Of a DNA stretch of 64,000 bases, positions 49,805-59,137 are shown piece by piece. The notes below the pieces were generated by a model. It was not told the origin of the DNA, did not search any database, and saw only the letters and a list, made by a program, of their open reading frames with translations. The position numbers and the translations under genes were made by a program. The DNA comes from Actinomadura pelletieri DSM 43383 (GTDB lineage Bacteria > Actinomycetota > Actinomycetes > Streptosporangiales > Streptosporangiaceae), in NCBI RefSeq assembly GCF_003634705.1, contig NZ_RBWU01000010.1, forward strand, positions 1 through 64,000, written 5' to 3'. How positions within the stretch are numbered: the stretch's first letter is position 1; every line of letters begins with the position of its first letter.

Positions 49805-50317
49805 ATGACCAGCGCGCACCTGCTCACCGACGCGTTCGACCGGATCCGGGAAGAGGTCCACAGCGCCGTAGACGGGCTCACCCCCAGGCAGCTCGCCTAC
49901 CGCGCCGACGAGGCGGCGAACACGATCGCCTGGCTCGTCTGGCATCTCACCCGCGTCCAGGACGACCACATCGCCGCCGTCGCGGGCGTCCCGCAGGCGT
50001 GGACGGACGACGGTTGGGCCGGACGGTTCGGCCTGCCGTTCGACCCGTCCGACACCGGTTACGGCCACACCGTCGACGAGGTCGCCTCGGTGCGGGTGGA
50101 GTCGGCGGACCTGCTGACCGGCTACCACGACACCGTGCACGCCAGGACGGTCGGGTACGTCGGCACGCTCGGGGACGCCGATCTGGGCCGTGTCGTGGAC
50201 CGCTCCTGGGACCCGCCGGTCACGCTGGGCGTCCGGCTGGTCAGTGTCGTCTCCGACGACCTTCAGCACGTCGGGCAGGCGGCGTTCATCCGCGGTCTCG
50301 TCCAGCGCGCCCGATGA
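49805..50317 (+). CDS. DinB/DUF664-family (mycothiol-dependent enzyme-like) protein
   Basis: A 170-residue four-helix-bundle protein. Metal-ligand His residues are visible in Leu-Val-Trp-His-Leu-Thr-Arg-Val-Gln-Asp-Asp-His, and in Asp-Asp-Leu-Gln-His-Val-Gly-Gln near the C-terminus. Many such actinobacterial proteins use mycothiol as thiol cofactor; the substrate here is unknown. Its 3' end overlaps the convergent glycosyltransferase by 32 nt. Confidence 0.82.
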   Translation: MTSAHLLTDAFDRIREEVHSAVDGLTPRQLAYRADEAANTIAWLVWHLTRVQDDHIAAVAGVPQAWTDDGWAGRFGLPFDPSDTGYGHTVDEVASVRVESADLLTGYHDTVHARTVGYVGTLGDADLGRVVDRSWDPPVTLGVRLVSVVSDDLQHVGQAAFIRGLVQRAR

Positions 50318-51611
50318 CCGCGCCGTCGGCGAGCAGCCGCGACCATACGGGCCCGATGTGCTCCAGGTCGTGGGCGCGCGCCGACCGGACGGCCCGCTCA
50401 CCGAGCCGGTCGCGCAACTCGGGTTTCGTGATCAGCTCGCGGAGGGCGGTGGTGAGCGCGTCGGTGTCGCCCGCCGGGACGAGCAGCCCGTCCTCCCCGT
50501 GGGTGATCAGCTCGGCGGGGCCGTGCGGGCAGTCGAACGACACCACCGCAAGGCCCATCCCCATCGCCTCGATGATCACCATCGGCATGCCCTCGCGGCG
50601 GGACGACAGCGCGTAGATCGAGGCGCGGGCCATCTCACCGTGCAGGTCACGGGTGACGGGACGCAGTTCGACCCGTCCGGTGAGGCCGAGCTCGTCGATC
50701 AGTGCGAGCAGCCCGTCGCGGCGTACTCCCCGGCCGAAGATCCGCAGGGTCCAGTCGGGTTGCTCGGCGGCGATCGGCGCGAAGGCGCGGATGAGCGTGT
50801 CGAAGCCCTTGGTGGCGACGAGCCGTCCGGCGGCCAGCACGACCCTGTCCTCGCGCCGGGACGGCGGACAGGGCAGCGGCGGCGCGGCGTTCGGGATGCG
50901 CACGATGCGGACGCCGGATCCGGCGAGGACCTTCTCGTATCCGTCGCGGGCGGCCTCGGTGAGGACGGCGAGGACGGTCAGCCGCCGGTACCTTCGGACG
51001 ACCTGGCGGTACAGCGCGGGCTGGTAGGACTCCAGGCTCATGTGGTCCTGCCCGATCGTGACGACGCCGCGGGGCGCGAGCTCGGCCGCCAGCAGGACGA
51101 GCGACGGCCGGGTGCCGATGACGACGTCGGCGGGCGACCGGTACAGGGCGCGCAGGAGACACACGTCCGACCAGAGGCTCATGAGCCGGAAGGACGCCTC
51201 GTCCACCGGGGTCAGAACGCTCGGCAACCGGGCCAGGAGCCGCGCCACGGCGCTCTTCGGCGCGAACCGGTCGTCGGCGTACGTCACCCGCGCGTCGCGG
51301 GGAATCGCGAAGAACGGGCGCCTGCTCCTCCGCAACGCGCTGACGATCTCGATGTCGTGGTCGCGGGCGAGATGGCCGCACAGGTTCAACACGGTGCGGA
51401 TCGTCCCTCCGGTCCCGTGCGCGTTCTGCAGCAGGACGCGGACGCGGAGCCGTTCACCCGGTCGCGGCGCACGTCTCCAACGCAGCGGGCGCAGGGCCCA
51501 CAGCGTCACGCGGCGCACGGCGCGGTGCGCGCCGCGCCGCACACGGCGCCGCAGCCCGGGCGGACGGCGCCCAGGCGACGGCGGTAACGGTTCGTGCGTC
51601 GATTCGTTCAC
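50286..51611 (-). CDS. Glycosyltransferase family 4 protein
   Basis: A protein of about 441 residues; I prefer GTG 51611 with GGGGA upstream. After a basic N-terminal segment comes a GT-B fold. Gly-Thr-Gly-Gly-Thr-Ile-Arg-Thr lies in the acceptor domain, then Ala-Gly-Arg-Leu-Val-Ala-Thr-Lys-Gly-Phe-Asp and Ser-Ser-Arg-Arg-Glu-Gly-Met-Pro-Met-Val-Ile-Ile-Glu-Ala-Met, the E-x7-E type donor site of GT4 enzymes. It probably transfers a sugar from a nucleotide donor to a cell-surface glycan or lipid. Confidence 0.88.
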   Translation of the reverse strand: MNESTHEPLPPSPGRRPPGLRRRVRRGAHRAVRRVTLWALRPLRWRRAPRPGERLRVRVLLQNAHGTGGTIRTVLNLCGHLARDHDIEIVSALRRSRRPFFAIPRDARVTYADDRFAPKSAVARLLARLPSVLTPVDEASFRLMSLWSDVCLLRALYRSPADVVIGTRPSLVLLAAELAPRGVVTIGQDHMSLESYQPALYRQVVRRYRRLTVLAVLTEAARDGYEKVLAGSGVRIVRIPNAAPPLPCPPSRREDRVVLAAGRLVATKGFDTLIRAFAPIAAEQPDWTLRIFGRGVRRDGLLALIDELGLTGRVELRPVTRDLHGEMARASIYALSSRREGMPMVIIEAMGMGLAVVSFDCPHGPAELITHGEDGLLVPAGDTDALTTALRELITKPELRDRLGERAVRSARAHDLEHIGPVWSRLLADGAVIGRAGRDRG

Positions 51612-51673
51612 CGGGTCCCCCAAGGTTGGTGGCGGGCGTGCCCGCCATCTTCCCACCGAGGGGCCCGGTCAAC

Positions 51674-52909
51674 TCATCCCGTGGTCACGGATCGGTCGAG
51701 GGCGCTTCCCTTGACCCACTGGTTCCAGGTCATCTGGTAGTAGCTCCACCCGTTCATCGGGTCGAGCCTGCGCTTGGTGCCGGTGACGATCACCGGGTCG
51801 CCACGGTAGGACCAGTTGTAGAACCAGCGGGCGTCCTTGGGCGGCGAGTTGAGGCAGCCGTGGCTGACGTTCTGGCGGCCCTGCGCCCACATGGTGGCGG
51901 CCATCGAGTGGACGTACTCGCCGGTGTCGGAGATCCGCACCGCGTGCGGGATCACCTCCCGGTAGCCGCCGTTCTTCTTGTCCTTCGGGTCGACGCCCAT
52001 CCACTCCGACGTCATGATCGCCGGATTCTCCTTGCCCATGGTGAGGTGGATGCCGCTGGTGGTGAGGTAGGTGTCGACGCCGTTGACGACCCGGCCGCCC
52101 TTGCCCGCGCTGATGGGCCAACTGCGGACCTTGGTGCCGTTCTTCATGGCGACCGCCCGCTTCGTCTTGGTGCTGACGCGGAGGATGTGCTCGTCGCCGA
52201 TGCGGAACCTGCGGTTGTAGTCGGCCGTGCCGTAGGTCTTCTTGCCCGCCAGCACGCCGGCCAGCTTCGCCGAGAACGTGACCTCCTGGTTGGGCTGCCA
52301 GTACTCGCCGTTCTTCGTCCGGAAGATCACCGTGGTGTCGTTGACCCAGTGCCAGGCGCCGGTTGCGGGCTTGGTGGACTTGACGACCAGGGCCTTCTCG
52401 ACGGTCTTCTTGTCGGCCACGCCCCGGTTGAACACCACCCGGATCGGCATGCCGACCCCGACCTTCTCGTTCTTGCTCGGCGTGATGTCGATGATGCCGA
52501 GCGTCTTCGGCGCCTTGAGCGTGGCGAAGGTGGCGCTGACCGTCGCCGTCTTGCCCTTGGGGTTCGTGGCGACGGCGGTCACCTGGTACTTGGCGCCGGG
52601 ACGCAGCGTCCGCGACTTCCAACTGGTCTTGTCTGCCGCCATCTCGCCGTCGACGGGCTTGCCCTTGAGCGTGACGGCGACCTGCTGGAGCGTGCCGCCC
52701 GCCGCGGTGACGACGACACCGTCCTCCGGCTTGGCCTTGGTGTTGCCGTTGCCCGGACTGATCGTCACCTGAGGGAGCGCCGCGTCGGCCTTCTCGCCGA
52801 CGGTGACGCCGCCCTCCTTCTCTCCTCCGCTGCAGGCCGTCGTGAGCAGCAGTACGACACCGGCCATCCCCGCACTCGCCCGAACACCTGCGGAAACCCT
52901 CCGCTGCAC
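51674..52909 (-). CDS. Lipoprotein L,D-transpeptidase with Ig-like domains (copy 1)
   Basis: A 411-residue protein from GTG 52909 (GGGAGG upstream). The lipoprotein signal ends Leu-Thr-Thr-Ala-Cys (Cys near 26). Two Ig-like domains (about 45-235) precede a YkuD catalytic domain with Val-Ser-His-Gly-Cys-Leu-Asn (active Cys) and His-Ser in Glu-Tyr-Val-His-Ser-Met. A Trp-rich C-terminal segment closes the chain, as in mycobacterial LdtMt-type enzymes. It forms 3-3 cross-links in peptidoglycan outside the membrane. Confidence 0.93.
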   Translation of the reverse strand: MQRRVSAGVRASAGMAGVVLLLTTACSGGEKEGGVTVGEKADAALPQVTISPGNGNTKAKPEDGVVVTAAGGTLQQVAVTLKGKPVDGEMAADKTSWKSRTLRPGAKYQVTAVATNPKGKTATVSATFATLKAPKTLGIIDITPSKNEKVGVGMPIRVVFNRGVADKKTVEKALVVKSTKPATGAWHWVNDTTVIFRTKNGEYWQPNQEVTFSAKLAGVLAGKKTYGTADYNRRFRIGDEHILRVSTKTKRAVAMKNGTKVRSWPISAGKGGRVVNGVDTYLTTSGIHLTMGKENPAIMTSEWMGVDPKDKKNGGYREVIPHAVRISDTGEYVHSMAATMWAQGRQNVSHGCLNSPPKDARWFYNWSYRGDPVIVTGTKRRLDPMNGWSYYQMTWNQWVKGSALDRSVTTG

Positions 52910-53038
52910 TACGACCTCCCGAACCTGCCGTCTATCAGGGAGACATTAGCGACAAAATTCAAGGATCATGTCATGACCCGGGCTTTTGACGGGTGTCCGA
53001 GATCAAAGCGTTGCAAGAGGTGCTGGTGGGACGAAGGT

Positions 53039-54214
53039 TCATCGCAGTGCGCTACCCTGCCGCCACTCATCGTAGGAGAGCTGCCAGAAGCCCCAGCCGT
53101 TGTCCGGCTCGACCTGCCGGTCGGTGCCGGTCAGCTTGATGACGTCGCCGCGCTGCATGATGTCGTAGAACCACTTCGCGTTGGCGGGGCTGACGTTGAG
53201 GCAGCCGTGGCTGACGTTCGCCGACCCCTGCGAGCCGACCGACCAGGGCGCCGAGTGCACGTACTCGCCGCTGTTGGAGAAACGGACCGCGTAGTTGACG
53301 ACCTGCTTGTAGTAGCCCGGGTCGCCCGGCTTCCGGCCGGGGGACGTCATCGTGACGGGGTTGCCCTTCTCCATCAGCAGGTGGACGCCGCTGGTGGTGG
53401 TGTACTCGCGGGTCTGCCCGTTGCCCGCGCTGAACGGGACGGTGCGCAGCTTCTTGCCGTCCCGCGTCACGGTCATGTGGTGCCCGTCGATGGCACCGGT
53501 GGTGATCTGCGCGGCGCCGATGGTGAGGGTGGCCTGCTCGTCCTCGGCCCCGTACACTCCGCCGCCCGCGTTCACGCCCGCCAGGCTCGCGTGGAACCGG
53601 ACGGTCTGGTGCGGCTGCCAGTACGTCTTCGTCCGGTAGACGACCTGGTCGGCGGAGACCCACCGCCACGCGCCCTCGACCGGCTTGTCCGGCGTGACGC
53701 GCAGGGACCGCTCCACGGCGGCCTTGTCACTGACCGGACGGTCGAACCGGACGATGATCGGCATGCCGATCCCGACCTTCTCCCCCTTGACGTTCGGGGT
53801 GACGTCGACGATCGACAGCGTCTTGTCCGCCTTGAGCGTGGTGAACGAGCTCGTCACGGTGCGGGTCTTGCCGTCGTCGCGGGCCTGCGCCGTGACGGTG
53901 TAGGACGTTCCGGGCGTCAGCGTCCGGGTGGAGCGCCACTTCCGACGGCCGCCGTCGAACGCCCCGGTGATGGTGGCGCCCTGGCCCTGCACGGTGACGT
54001 TCTGCAGCTTGCCGCCCGAGGTCTTGACCTCGATGGTCCCGTCCGGTCGGACCTGGGCGGTCCCGTTGGCCGGCGTGATCGTCACGGCGTCGGCCGCGTT
54101 GCCCGAGGCCAGCTTTCCCTCACCGCCGATCGTGCAGCCGGTCACGCCGCCGACCGCGAGCACCGCCGCCCCCGCGCCGCCGGTCAGCACCAGCCTGAAA
54201 CGCCCATCGATCAC
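53039..54214 (-). CDS. Lipoprotein L,D-transpeptidase with Ig-like domains (copy 2)
   Basis: I chose GTG 54214, which has GGGGAG 7 nt upstream and gives a short lipoprotein signal ending Gly-Val-Thr-Gly-Cys; ATG 54229 lies within that RBS. The 391-residue protein has the same layout as copy 1: two Ig-like domains, YkuD with Val-Ser-His-Gly-Cys-Leu-Asn-Val-Ser, and a C-terminal Trp-x-x-Trp-Gln-Leu-Ser-Tyr-Asp-Glu-Trp segment. The tandem paralogues are separated by 129 nt, and each keeps the full catalytic motif. Confidence 0.93.
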   Translation of the reverse strand: MIDGRFRLVLTGGAGAAVLAVGGVTGCTIGGEGKLASGNAADAVTITPANGTAQVRPDGTIEVKTSGGKLQNVTVQGQGATITGAFDGGRRKWRSTRTLTPGTSYTVTAQARDDGKTRTVTSSFTTLKADKTLSIVDVTPNVKGEKVGIGMPIIVRFDRPVSDKAAVERSLRVTPDKPVEGAWRWVSADQVVYRTKTYWQPHQTVRFHASLAGVNAGGGVYGAEDEQATLTIGAAQITTGAIDGHHMTVTRDGKKLRTVPFSAGNGQTREYTTTSGVHLLMEKGNPVTMTSPGRKPGDPGYYKQVVNYAVRFSNSGEYVHSAPWSVGSQGSANVSHGCLNVSPANAKWFYDIMQRGDVIKLTGTDRQVEPDNGWGFWQLSYDEWRQGSALR

Positions 54215-54430
54215 AACAAACTCCCCCATAGCCCAAGGCTTCACCCCAAGCCGGTGAATCCAACTGTGAAAAGGAGACGCCACGACGGGACCGGAAGTTC
54301 GACCGGATCACCAGAAAAGTGCCGGTCAGGGCGTATCGATCACGTGACGTCGGTCACAAGGAGTTGGTCGGACGGCAAGCGATGACTGTCAGGCGGTGTT
54401 GGTCAGCTGGTGTCGGTCAGGCGGTGTCGG

Positions 54431-55153
54431 TCAGGCACCTGCGGGCTCGTGGTTCACGCGGCGCACCAGACGCTTGAAGCCCCACACCGAGACGGCCACG
54501 CCGATCGCGCCCAGCCCTGCGACGATGCCGGTGCGGACCCACAGGTACATGCCGATCGACTCGTTGAACAGCATCCACAGGCTCACGGCCACGTTCGTGA
54601 ACAGGACCATCGACCACAGCAGCGAGATCCGCAGGAAGAACTGATGCACCCGCGCGTGCTTCAGGAACGCCTCGGGGATCGGCGCCATGTCCTTGGCCAG
54701 TTTCATGGCCAGGGGACGGCCGAGCGGCACCGAGGCGAGGAACGACAGGCTGACGATCAGCGTGCCGAGCGTCGGCTGCAGGAAGTAGACGACCGCGCTG
54801 TGCGTCGCGGCGGCCGTCACGGCCCTGACGGTCACACCGACCGCGGCCAGCAGCAGCATCCCCGAGACCGGGTGGCCCCGCACGAAGCGGTAGATGATGC
54901 CGCCGTACACCCAGGCGACGGCGGCGACGAGCGCGCCGTTCAGCCCGAGCAGGGTGAGCGCGGCGTAGAACACCGCGACGGGGGCGATGACCCCCTCGAC
55001 GAACCGCGGGAACGCGTGCATCAGCAGCGCCGTCACCCGCGGCAGTTCGAACGCGTGGTGGCCGCCGCCCTGCGCCTCGGCGTCCGGTGCCGTCGGCGTG
55101 GGCGTCTCCACCGCCCCGGAGGGTGCGGCGGGAGTGGTCGCCGGTCGATCCAT
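54431..55153 (-). CDS. VC0807-like integral membrane protein
   Basis: A 240-residue membrane protein from ATG 55153. A Pro/Ala/Thr-rich N-terminus of about 35 residues is followed by five or six hydrophobic helices, including a Tyr-Gly-Gly-Ile-Ile-Tyr-Arg-Phe-Val-Arg-Gly segment between helices. It resembles VC0807/DUF3159-type proteins of unknown role. The longer in-frame start (55213) adds a non-conserved basic stretch. Confidence 0.7.
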   Translation of the reverse strand: MDRPATTPAAPSGAVETPTPTAPDAEAQGGGHHAFELPRVTALLMHAFPRFVEGVIAPVAVFYAALTLLGLNGALVAAVAWVYGGIIYRFVRGHPVSGMLLLAAVGVTVRAVTAAATHSAVVYFLQPTLGTLIVSLSFLASVPLGRPLAMKLAKDMAPIPEAFLKHARVHQFFLRISLLWSMVLFTNVAVSLWMLFNESIGMYLWVRTGIVAGLGAIGVAVSVWGFKRLVRRVNHEPAGA

Positions 55154-55345
55154 CGAGTGTTGCGCTCCCCGATCAGTGTGCCTGGACTCGGATGTGGTCA
55201 CGATTCGCCCCACGGTACGTGATGAGCGGCACGCACATGTCCGTTTTCGTGTGATCCGGTCCGTGTGCCGTCGGTTCCCCCTTAGTTCGGATCCATGCGC
55301 CGACCCGTGCGGGCGGTGGCCGGAATCGGCCGGAGACGGGGCTGG

Positions 55346-56320
55346 TCACGGCTGTGATCCAGGCCTCGTCTTCGACGGTAGCGGGTGCCCCGCCCGGTTC
55401 TCCGGCGGGGCGGACGAAGCGTCGCGAGCCGCGGCGTAGATGGCCCTGAGGGTGACCGCGACCGACGGGCGACGCACGCTCGCGGCCCGGGTCACGGCGT
55501 AGACCTCCCGCGCCAGGTTGCACTCGGGGATGCGGCGGACGGCGACGTCCTGGTCACCGGCGGTGAGCGCCAGCGCGGGCAACGCGGTGATGCCGATGCC
55601 GCGCGCCACCAGGCTCAGAATCGTGTGCAGGCCCTCGAACTCCCACGGGACGGGATGGGCCCCGCCGACGGTGTCCATCAGCCGTTCGAGGGCCTGCCGG
55701 GACGGTTCCCCCGGCGGCGCGGCCATCCACGCCTCGTCCCGGAGTTCTTTCAGGTCGACGGGCCGTTCGGGGTCCGCCAGCGGGTGCCCCGCCGGGACGA
55801 CCAGCACCAGCGGGTCGCGGCGCAGGTGGAAGAACTCCAGGGCCGCGGGCGACTGCTCGGGGACCTTGCCCGTCCAGTCGTCGATCAGCGCGATGTCGAC
55901 CTCGCCGTTCTGCACCTGCCGGATGCCGTCGCCCGGCCGGGTCTGGCGCAGGACGAAGGTCAGGTCCGGGTGCTCGCCGAGGCTCTCCGCCAGGGCGGGC
56001 GCGAAGGCGACGGCGGCCGTGGGGAACGCGGTCACGACGACCCGTCCCATCGGCGTGTCGGAGTGGGCCGACAGCTCCGCCTCGGCGGTCTCCACCAGCA
56101 CGAGGATCTCCTCGGCGCGCTCGGCGAGACGGCGTCCGGCGTCGGTCAGCTCCGCGCTGCGGGCCGTGCGGTCCAGCAGCGGGACGCGGGACTCCCGTTC
56201 GAGGGCCGCCAGTTGCTGCGAGACGGCCGACGGGGTGTAGCCGAGGGCCGCGGCGGTCGCGGCGATGCTGCCGCGACGGGCGAATTCGGCGAGCAGCCGC
56301 AGGCGGCGCAACTCCAGCAT
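55346..56320 (-). CDS. LysR-family transcriptional regulator
   Basis: A 324-residue regulator. The N-terminal HTH begins right at Met-Leu-Glu-Leu-Arg-Arg-Leu-Arg and includes Ser-Ile-Ala-Ala-Thr-Ala-Ala-Ala-Leu-Gly-Tyr-Thr-Pro-Ser-Ala-Val-Ser-Gln-Gln. The effector domain follows. It is divergent from the aminotransferase at 56478 and probably controls it. Confidence 0.92.
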   Translation of the reverse strand: MLELRRLRLLAEFARRGSIAATAAALGYTPSAVSQQLAALERESRVPLLDRTARSAELTDAGRRLAERAEEILVLVETAEAELSAHSDTPMGRVVVTAFPTAAVAFAPALAESLGEHPDLTFVLRQTRPGDGIRQVQNGEVDIALIDDWTGKVPEQSPAALEFFHLRRDPLVLVVPAGHPLADPERPVDLKELRDEAWMAAPPGEPSRQALERLMDTVGGAHPVPWEFEGLHTILSLVARGIGITALPALALTAGDQDVAVRRIPECNLAREVYAVTRAASVRRPSVAVTLRAIYAAARDASSAPPENRAGHPLPSKTRPGSQP

Positions 56321-56477
56321 CAGTCCACCTTACGGTCAGCATCGACGAGACTCGCTTGTAATGATGCTAAACGCGGGAAAGGATGATTGCGAGCCCGGCC
56401 GGGGCGCACAGGGGATTCCGGATTTTCACCACCGTTCATCGACGCCTGCCCGTTTCAGCATGCCCTTTGGAGCATTG

Positions 56478-57827
56478 ATGCCAGCCCAGGAAGAGTCCAC
56501 CCAGGAAGAGTCCGAACCCGTTCCGCTACCGTTCGCGCCGCGTCCCGTCGCGCTGTCGGCGACGCTCGCGGTGAACGAGGCGATCGCCCGCAAGCGCAGG
56601 GAGGGCGTCCGCGTCCTCCCGCTCGGCTTCGGGGAGGCGGGGATCCCCATCCACCCCGCCCTGACCCGGGAGCTCGGCGCGGCCGCGGGCCGCGGCGGCT
56701 ACGGGCCGGTCGCCGGGTCGGCCGCGCTGCGCGCCGCCGCCGCCGGATACTGGTCGCGGCGCGGCCTGCCCACCGACCCGGCCGCGATCGTGGCGGGCCC
56801 CGGCAGCAAGCCGCTGCTTTACGCGTTGCTGACCTCCCTGGGCGGCGACGTGGTGGTGCCGACGCCGAGCTGGGTCACCTACGCGGCCCAGACGTCCCTG
56901 GTCGGCGCCGAGCCGATCCGCGTCGCCACCCCGCGCGGTGAGGGCGGGGTGCCGAGCCCGGCGCTGCTGGCCGACGCCGTGGTGCGGGCCCGCGCCCGGG
57001 GCCGGGACGTGCGGGCGGTGGTGGTGACGCTGCCCGACAACCCGACCGGGACGCTCGCGTCGGAGGACACCGTCCGGCGGGTGTGCGCCGTGGCGCGCGA
57101 CCTCGGCCTGACGATCATCTCGGACGAGATCTACCGCGACCTGGTGCACGCGCCGGGACGCGCCCTGCCGAGCCCGGCCCGGTTCGCGCCGGAACGGACG
57201 GTCGTGACGACGGCGCTGAGCAAGAGCCTCGCGGCGGGCGGCTGGCGGCTCGGCGTGGCACGGCTGCCGGACGGGCCGTTCGGCGGCGCGCTGCGCGACA
57301 GCCTGCTGGGCGTGGCGAGCGAGATCTGGTCGAGCGCGCCCGCCCCGATGCAGCACGCCGCGGCGTACGCGTTCGCCGAACCGCCCGAACTCGTCGAGCA
57401 CGTCGACCGGAGCAGGCGGCTGCACGCCGCCGTCACGAACGCGGTCGCGGACCGGTTCGCCGCGGCGGGCGCCCGCGTCACGCGACCGGAGGCGGCCTTC
57501 TACGTCTACCCCGACTTCGCCCCGATACGGGACGCGCTGGCCGCCGACCACGGCATCCGGACGGCCGCCGATCTCACGGGTCTTCTCCTGGACCGTTACG
57601 GAGTCGGTGTGCTGCCGGGCAGCTCGTTCGGGGACCCTCCTGCCGCGCTGCGGATGCGTGTGGCGCCGAGCCTCCTTTACGGCGAGGACGACGAGCAGCG
57701 CCTCGCGGCCCTGGCTTCGCCCGCCCCGGCGTCCCTGCCGTGGGTCGCGAGCGCCCTGGACCGGCTGAGCGACGTGCTCGCCGACCTGTCGGAGACCGTC
57801 ACCGTCGGCGAGCCCGTTCCGGCATGA
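56478..57827 (+). CDS. Class I/II PLP-dependent aminotransferase
   Basis: A 449-residue enzyme. PLP-binding landmarks are Leu-Pro-Asp-Asn-Pro-Thr-Gly-Thr, Ile-Ser-Asp-Glu-Ile-Tyr-Arg-Asp-Leu and Ala-Leu-Ser-Lys-Ser-Leu-Ala-Ala-Gly-Gly-Trp-Arg-Leu-Gly (Schiff-base Lys). The C-terminal Arg-Met-Arg-Val-Ala-Pro should bind the substrate carboxylate. I chose ATG 56478 because GGAG lies 7 nt before it; ATG 56460 is in frame. It transfers an amino group between an amino acid and a keto acid; specificity is not evident. Confidence 0.9.
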   Translation: MPAQEESTQEESEPVPLPFAPRPVALSATLAVNEAIARKRREGVRVLPLGFGEAGIPIHPALTRELGAAAGRGGYGPVAGSAALRAAAAGYWSRRGLPTDPAAIVAGPGSKPLLYALLTSLGGDVVVPTPSWVTYAAQTSLVGAEPIRVATPRGEGGVPSPALLADAVVRARARGRDVRAVVVTLPDNPTGTLASEDTVRRVCAVARDLGLTIISDEIYRDLVHAPGRALPSPARFAPERTVVTTALSKSLAAGGWRLGVARLPDGPFGGALRDSLLGVASEIWSSAPAPMQHAAAYAFAEPPELVEHVDRSRRLHAAVTNAVADRFAAAGARVTRPEAAFYVYPDFAPIRDALAADHGIRTAADLTGLLLDRYGVGVLPGSSFGDPPAALRMRVAPSLLYGEDDEQRLAALASPAPASLPWVASALDRLSDVLADLSETVTVGEPVPA

Positions 57828-57849
57828 CGCCGAATGGCACCCGAATTCG

Positions 57850-57934
57850 CGGAGGGTAAGGGAGTCGAACCCCTTCGAGTGTCACCTCGACGACAGTTTT
57901 CGAAACTGCTGCCTTACCGTTCGGCCAACCCTCC
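57850..57934 (-). tRNA. tRNA-Ser (anticodon CGA)
   Basis: An 85-nt class II tRNA. Acceptor GGAGGGT pairs with ACCCTCC, discriminator G. The anticodon loop TTTCGAA lies within CAGTTTCGAAAACTG, and there is a long variable arm as expected for Ser. The 3' CCA is not encoded. Confidence 0.92.
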
Positions 57935-57989
57935 GAGGGCCGCGCGGCGGCCGTCCCGTCATGGGGCGGCCCGCCGCGCGTAACGCCGG

Positions 57990-58060
57990 TGGACCCGCAG
58001 GGAGTCGAACCCTGATCGCTTCCTTGCAAGGGAAGTGTGCTTCCGTTACACCACGAGCCC
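57990..58060 (-). tRNA. tRNA-Ala (anticodon TGC)
   Basis: A 71-nt cloverleaf: acceptor GGGCTCG/CGGGTCC containing the G3-U70 alanine identity pair, D stem GTGT/GCAC with a 7-nt loop, anticodon stem CTTCC/GGAAG around CTTGCAA, and T arm CAGGG-TTCGACT-CCCTG. The discriminator is A. Confidence 0.88.
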
Positions 58061-58075
58061 GTCGTCCGTGTTCAG

Positions 58076-58147
58076 CAGGGGCGGTAGGAGTCGAACCCAC
58101 TTTCCGCCGGTTTTGGAGACCGGCCGCCTAACCGGTGGCTCGCCCCT
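58076..58147 (-). tRNA. tRNA-Trp (anticodon CCA), unusual D arm
   Basis: A 72-nt tRNA. Acceptor AGGGGCG/CGCCCCT with discriminator G, anticodon stem CCGGT/ACCGG around CTCCAAA, and T arm GTGGG-TTCGACT-CCTAC. The segment after the acceptor starts AG instead of the usual TA, so the universal U8 is missing. The D stem folds as only three pairs (GCC/GGC) around ACCGGTTA. Confidence 0.78.
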
Positions 58148-58445
58148 TCGTGCTTTCCCGTTCGATTCGATGTGTTCAATGATGCGGACGTTCCCTCACG
58201 CGCACAAAGTGTTTTCTGGGTGAAGGCCCGGATGCGCACCGTCATCAGGTCGTGATCGACTTCGACGGGATCCGCACCCGACCCCATCGGCGCGTATAAG
58301 CGTGGTGTAAGGTCCAACGACGCGCGGGGCGAACGTCACGAATCCACCGAGGCAGGCCAAGAGACGTCAACACCCGCCAGACCCTGGTAAACCCGTAACA
58401 GGCACGAAGTCACGCAAGTGATGAAAGAAGGCGAGGGGGCCCGCC

Positions 58446-59018
58446 ATGAGGCATGCACGGGACGGGGCTGCCGCGGCGATGAGCGCCGCCTCCAGAATCC
58501 TCGTCGCGCGCGGCAAGAACGAGCCGCAGGAGATGGAGAACCCCGACGTCACCTGGGGCCAGCGCGCCCGCGACGGCGTGTGGGTCCCGACCAGGGACGG
58601 GCAGCGGATCCACCTCGGCATCGACGTGGCCGCCGCCGACACCGTCGCGCAGGTCCTGCGGCCCAGCCTCCGGGTGTTCGTCGGCGTCGACGTCGACACC
58701 GACATCGTCGCGCAGACCACCGCCAGCGGCGTCCGGCTCCTGACGGTCATCCACGGCCCCGACGCCCCTTCGGAGTTCCGGTTCAACATCTCCCTCGCCG
58801 ACGGGCTGGCGTTGGAGTCCATGCCGTCCGGCGGCTACGACGTCGTCCACCTCCGCTACGGCGCGACCGTCGGCCGCCTCTACAACCCCTGGGCCAGCGA
58901 CTCGATGTTCCGCCAGGTGAAGGCCGACTACACCCTCGAGGGAACGGCCGTGACGATGCGCGTCCAACACTCCGACGCCTACTACCCGGTCGTCGCCGAC
59001 CCCAACTACGAACGCTGA
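58446..59018 (+). CDS. Unknown protein with a C-terminal motif seen in secreted actinobacterial proteins
   Basis: A 190-residue protein. The last part (Val-Thr-Met-Arg-Val-Gln-His-Ser-Asp-Ala-Tyr-Tyr-Pro-Val-Val-Ala-Asp-Pro) is like a motif found at the end of a beta-rich domain in many secreted Streptomyces-type proteins. No signal peptide is visible at this ATG, although there is a purine-rich region upstream. It may be a truncated or cytoplasmic version of that domain. Confidence 0.6.
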   Translation: MRHARDGAAAAMSAASRILVARGKNEPQEMENPDVTWGQRARDGVWVPTRDGQRIHLGIDVAAADTVAQVLRPSLRVFVGVDVDTDIVAQTTASGVRLLTVIHGPDAPSEFRFNISLADGLALESMPSGGYDVVHLRYGATVGRLYNPWASDSMFRQVKADYTLEGTAVTMRVQHSDAYYPVVADPNYER

Positions 59019-59137
59019 CACGCGTACGCGCCGACACGGCGGATTCTCGTCATAAGGTTGTGCCACGGGCCGCGTCCCGGCCCCGGCGGTGCCGCCGGGC
59101 ACACGATCGCCCCCGGGTCCCCGAGACTGGAGTCCCT

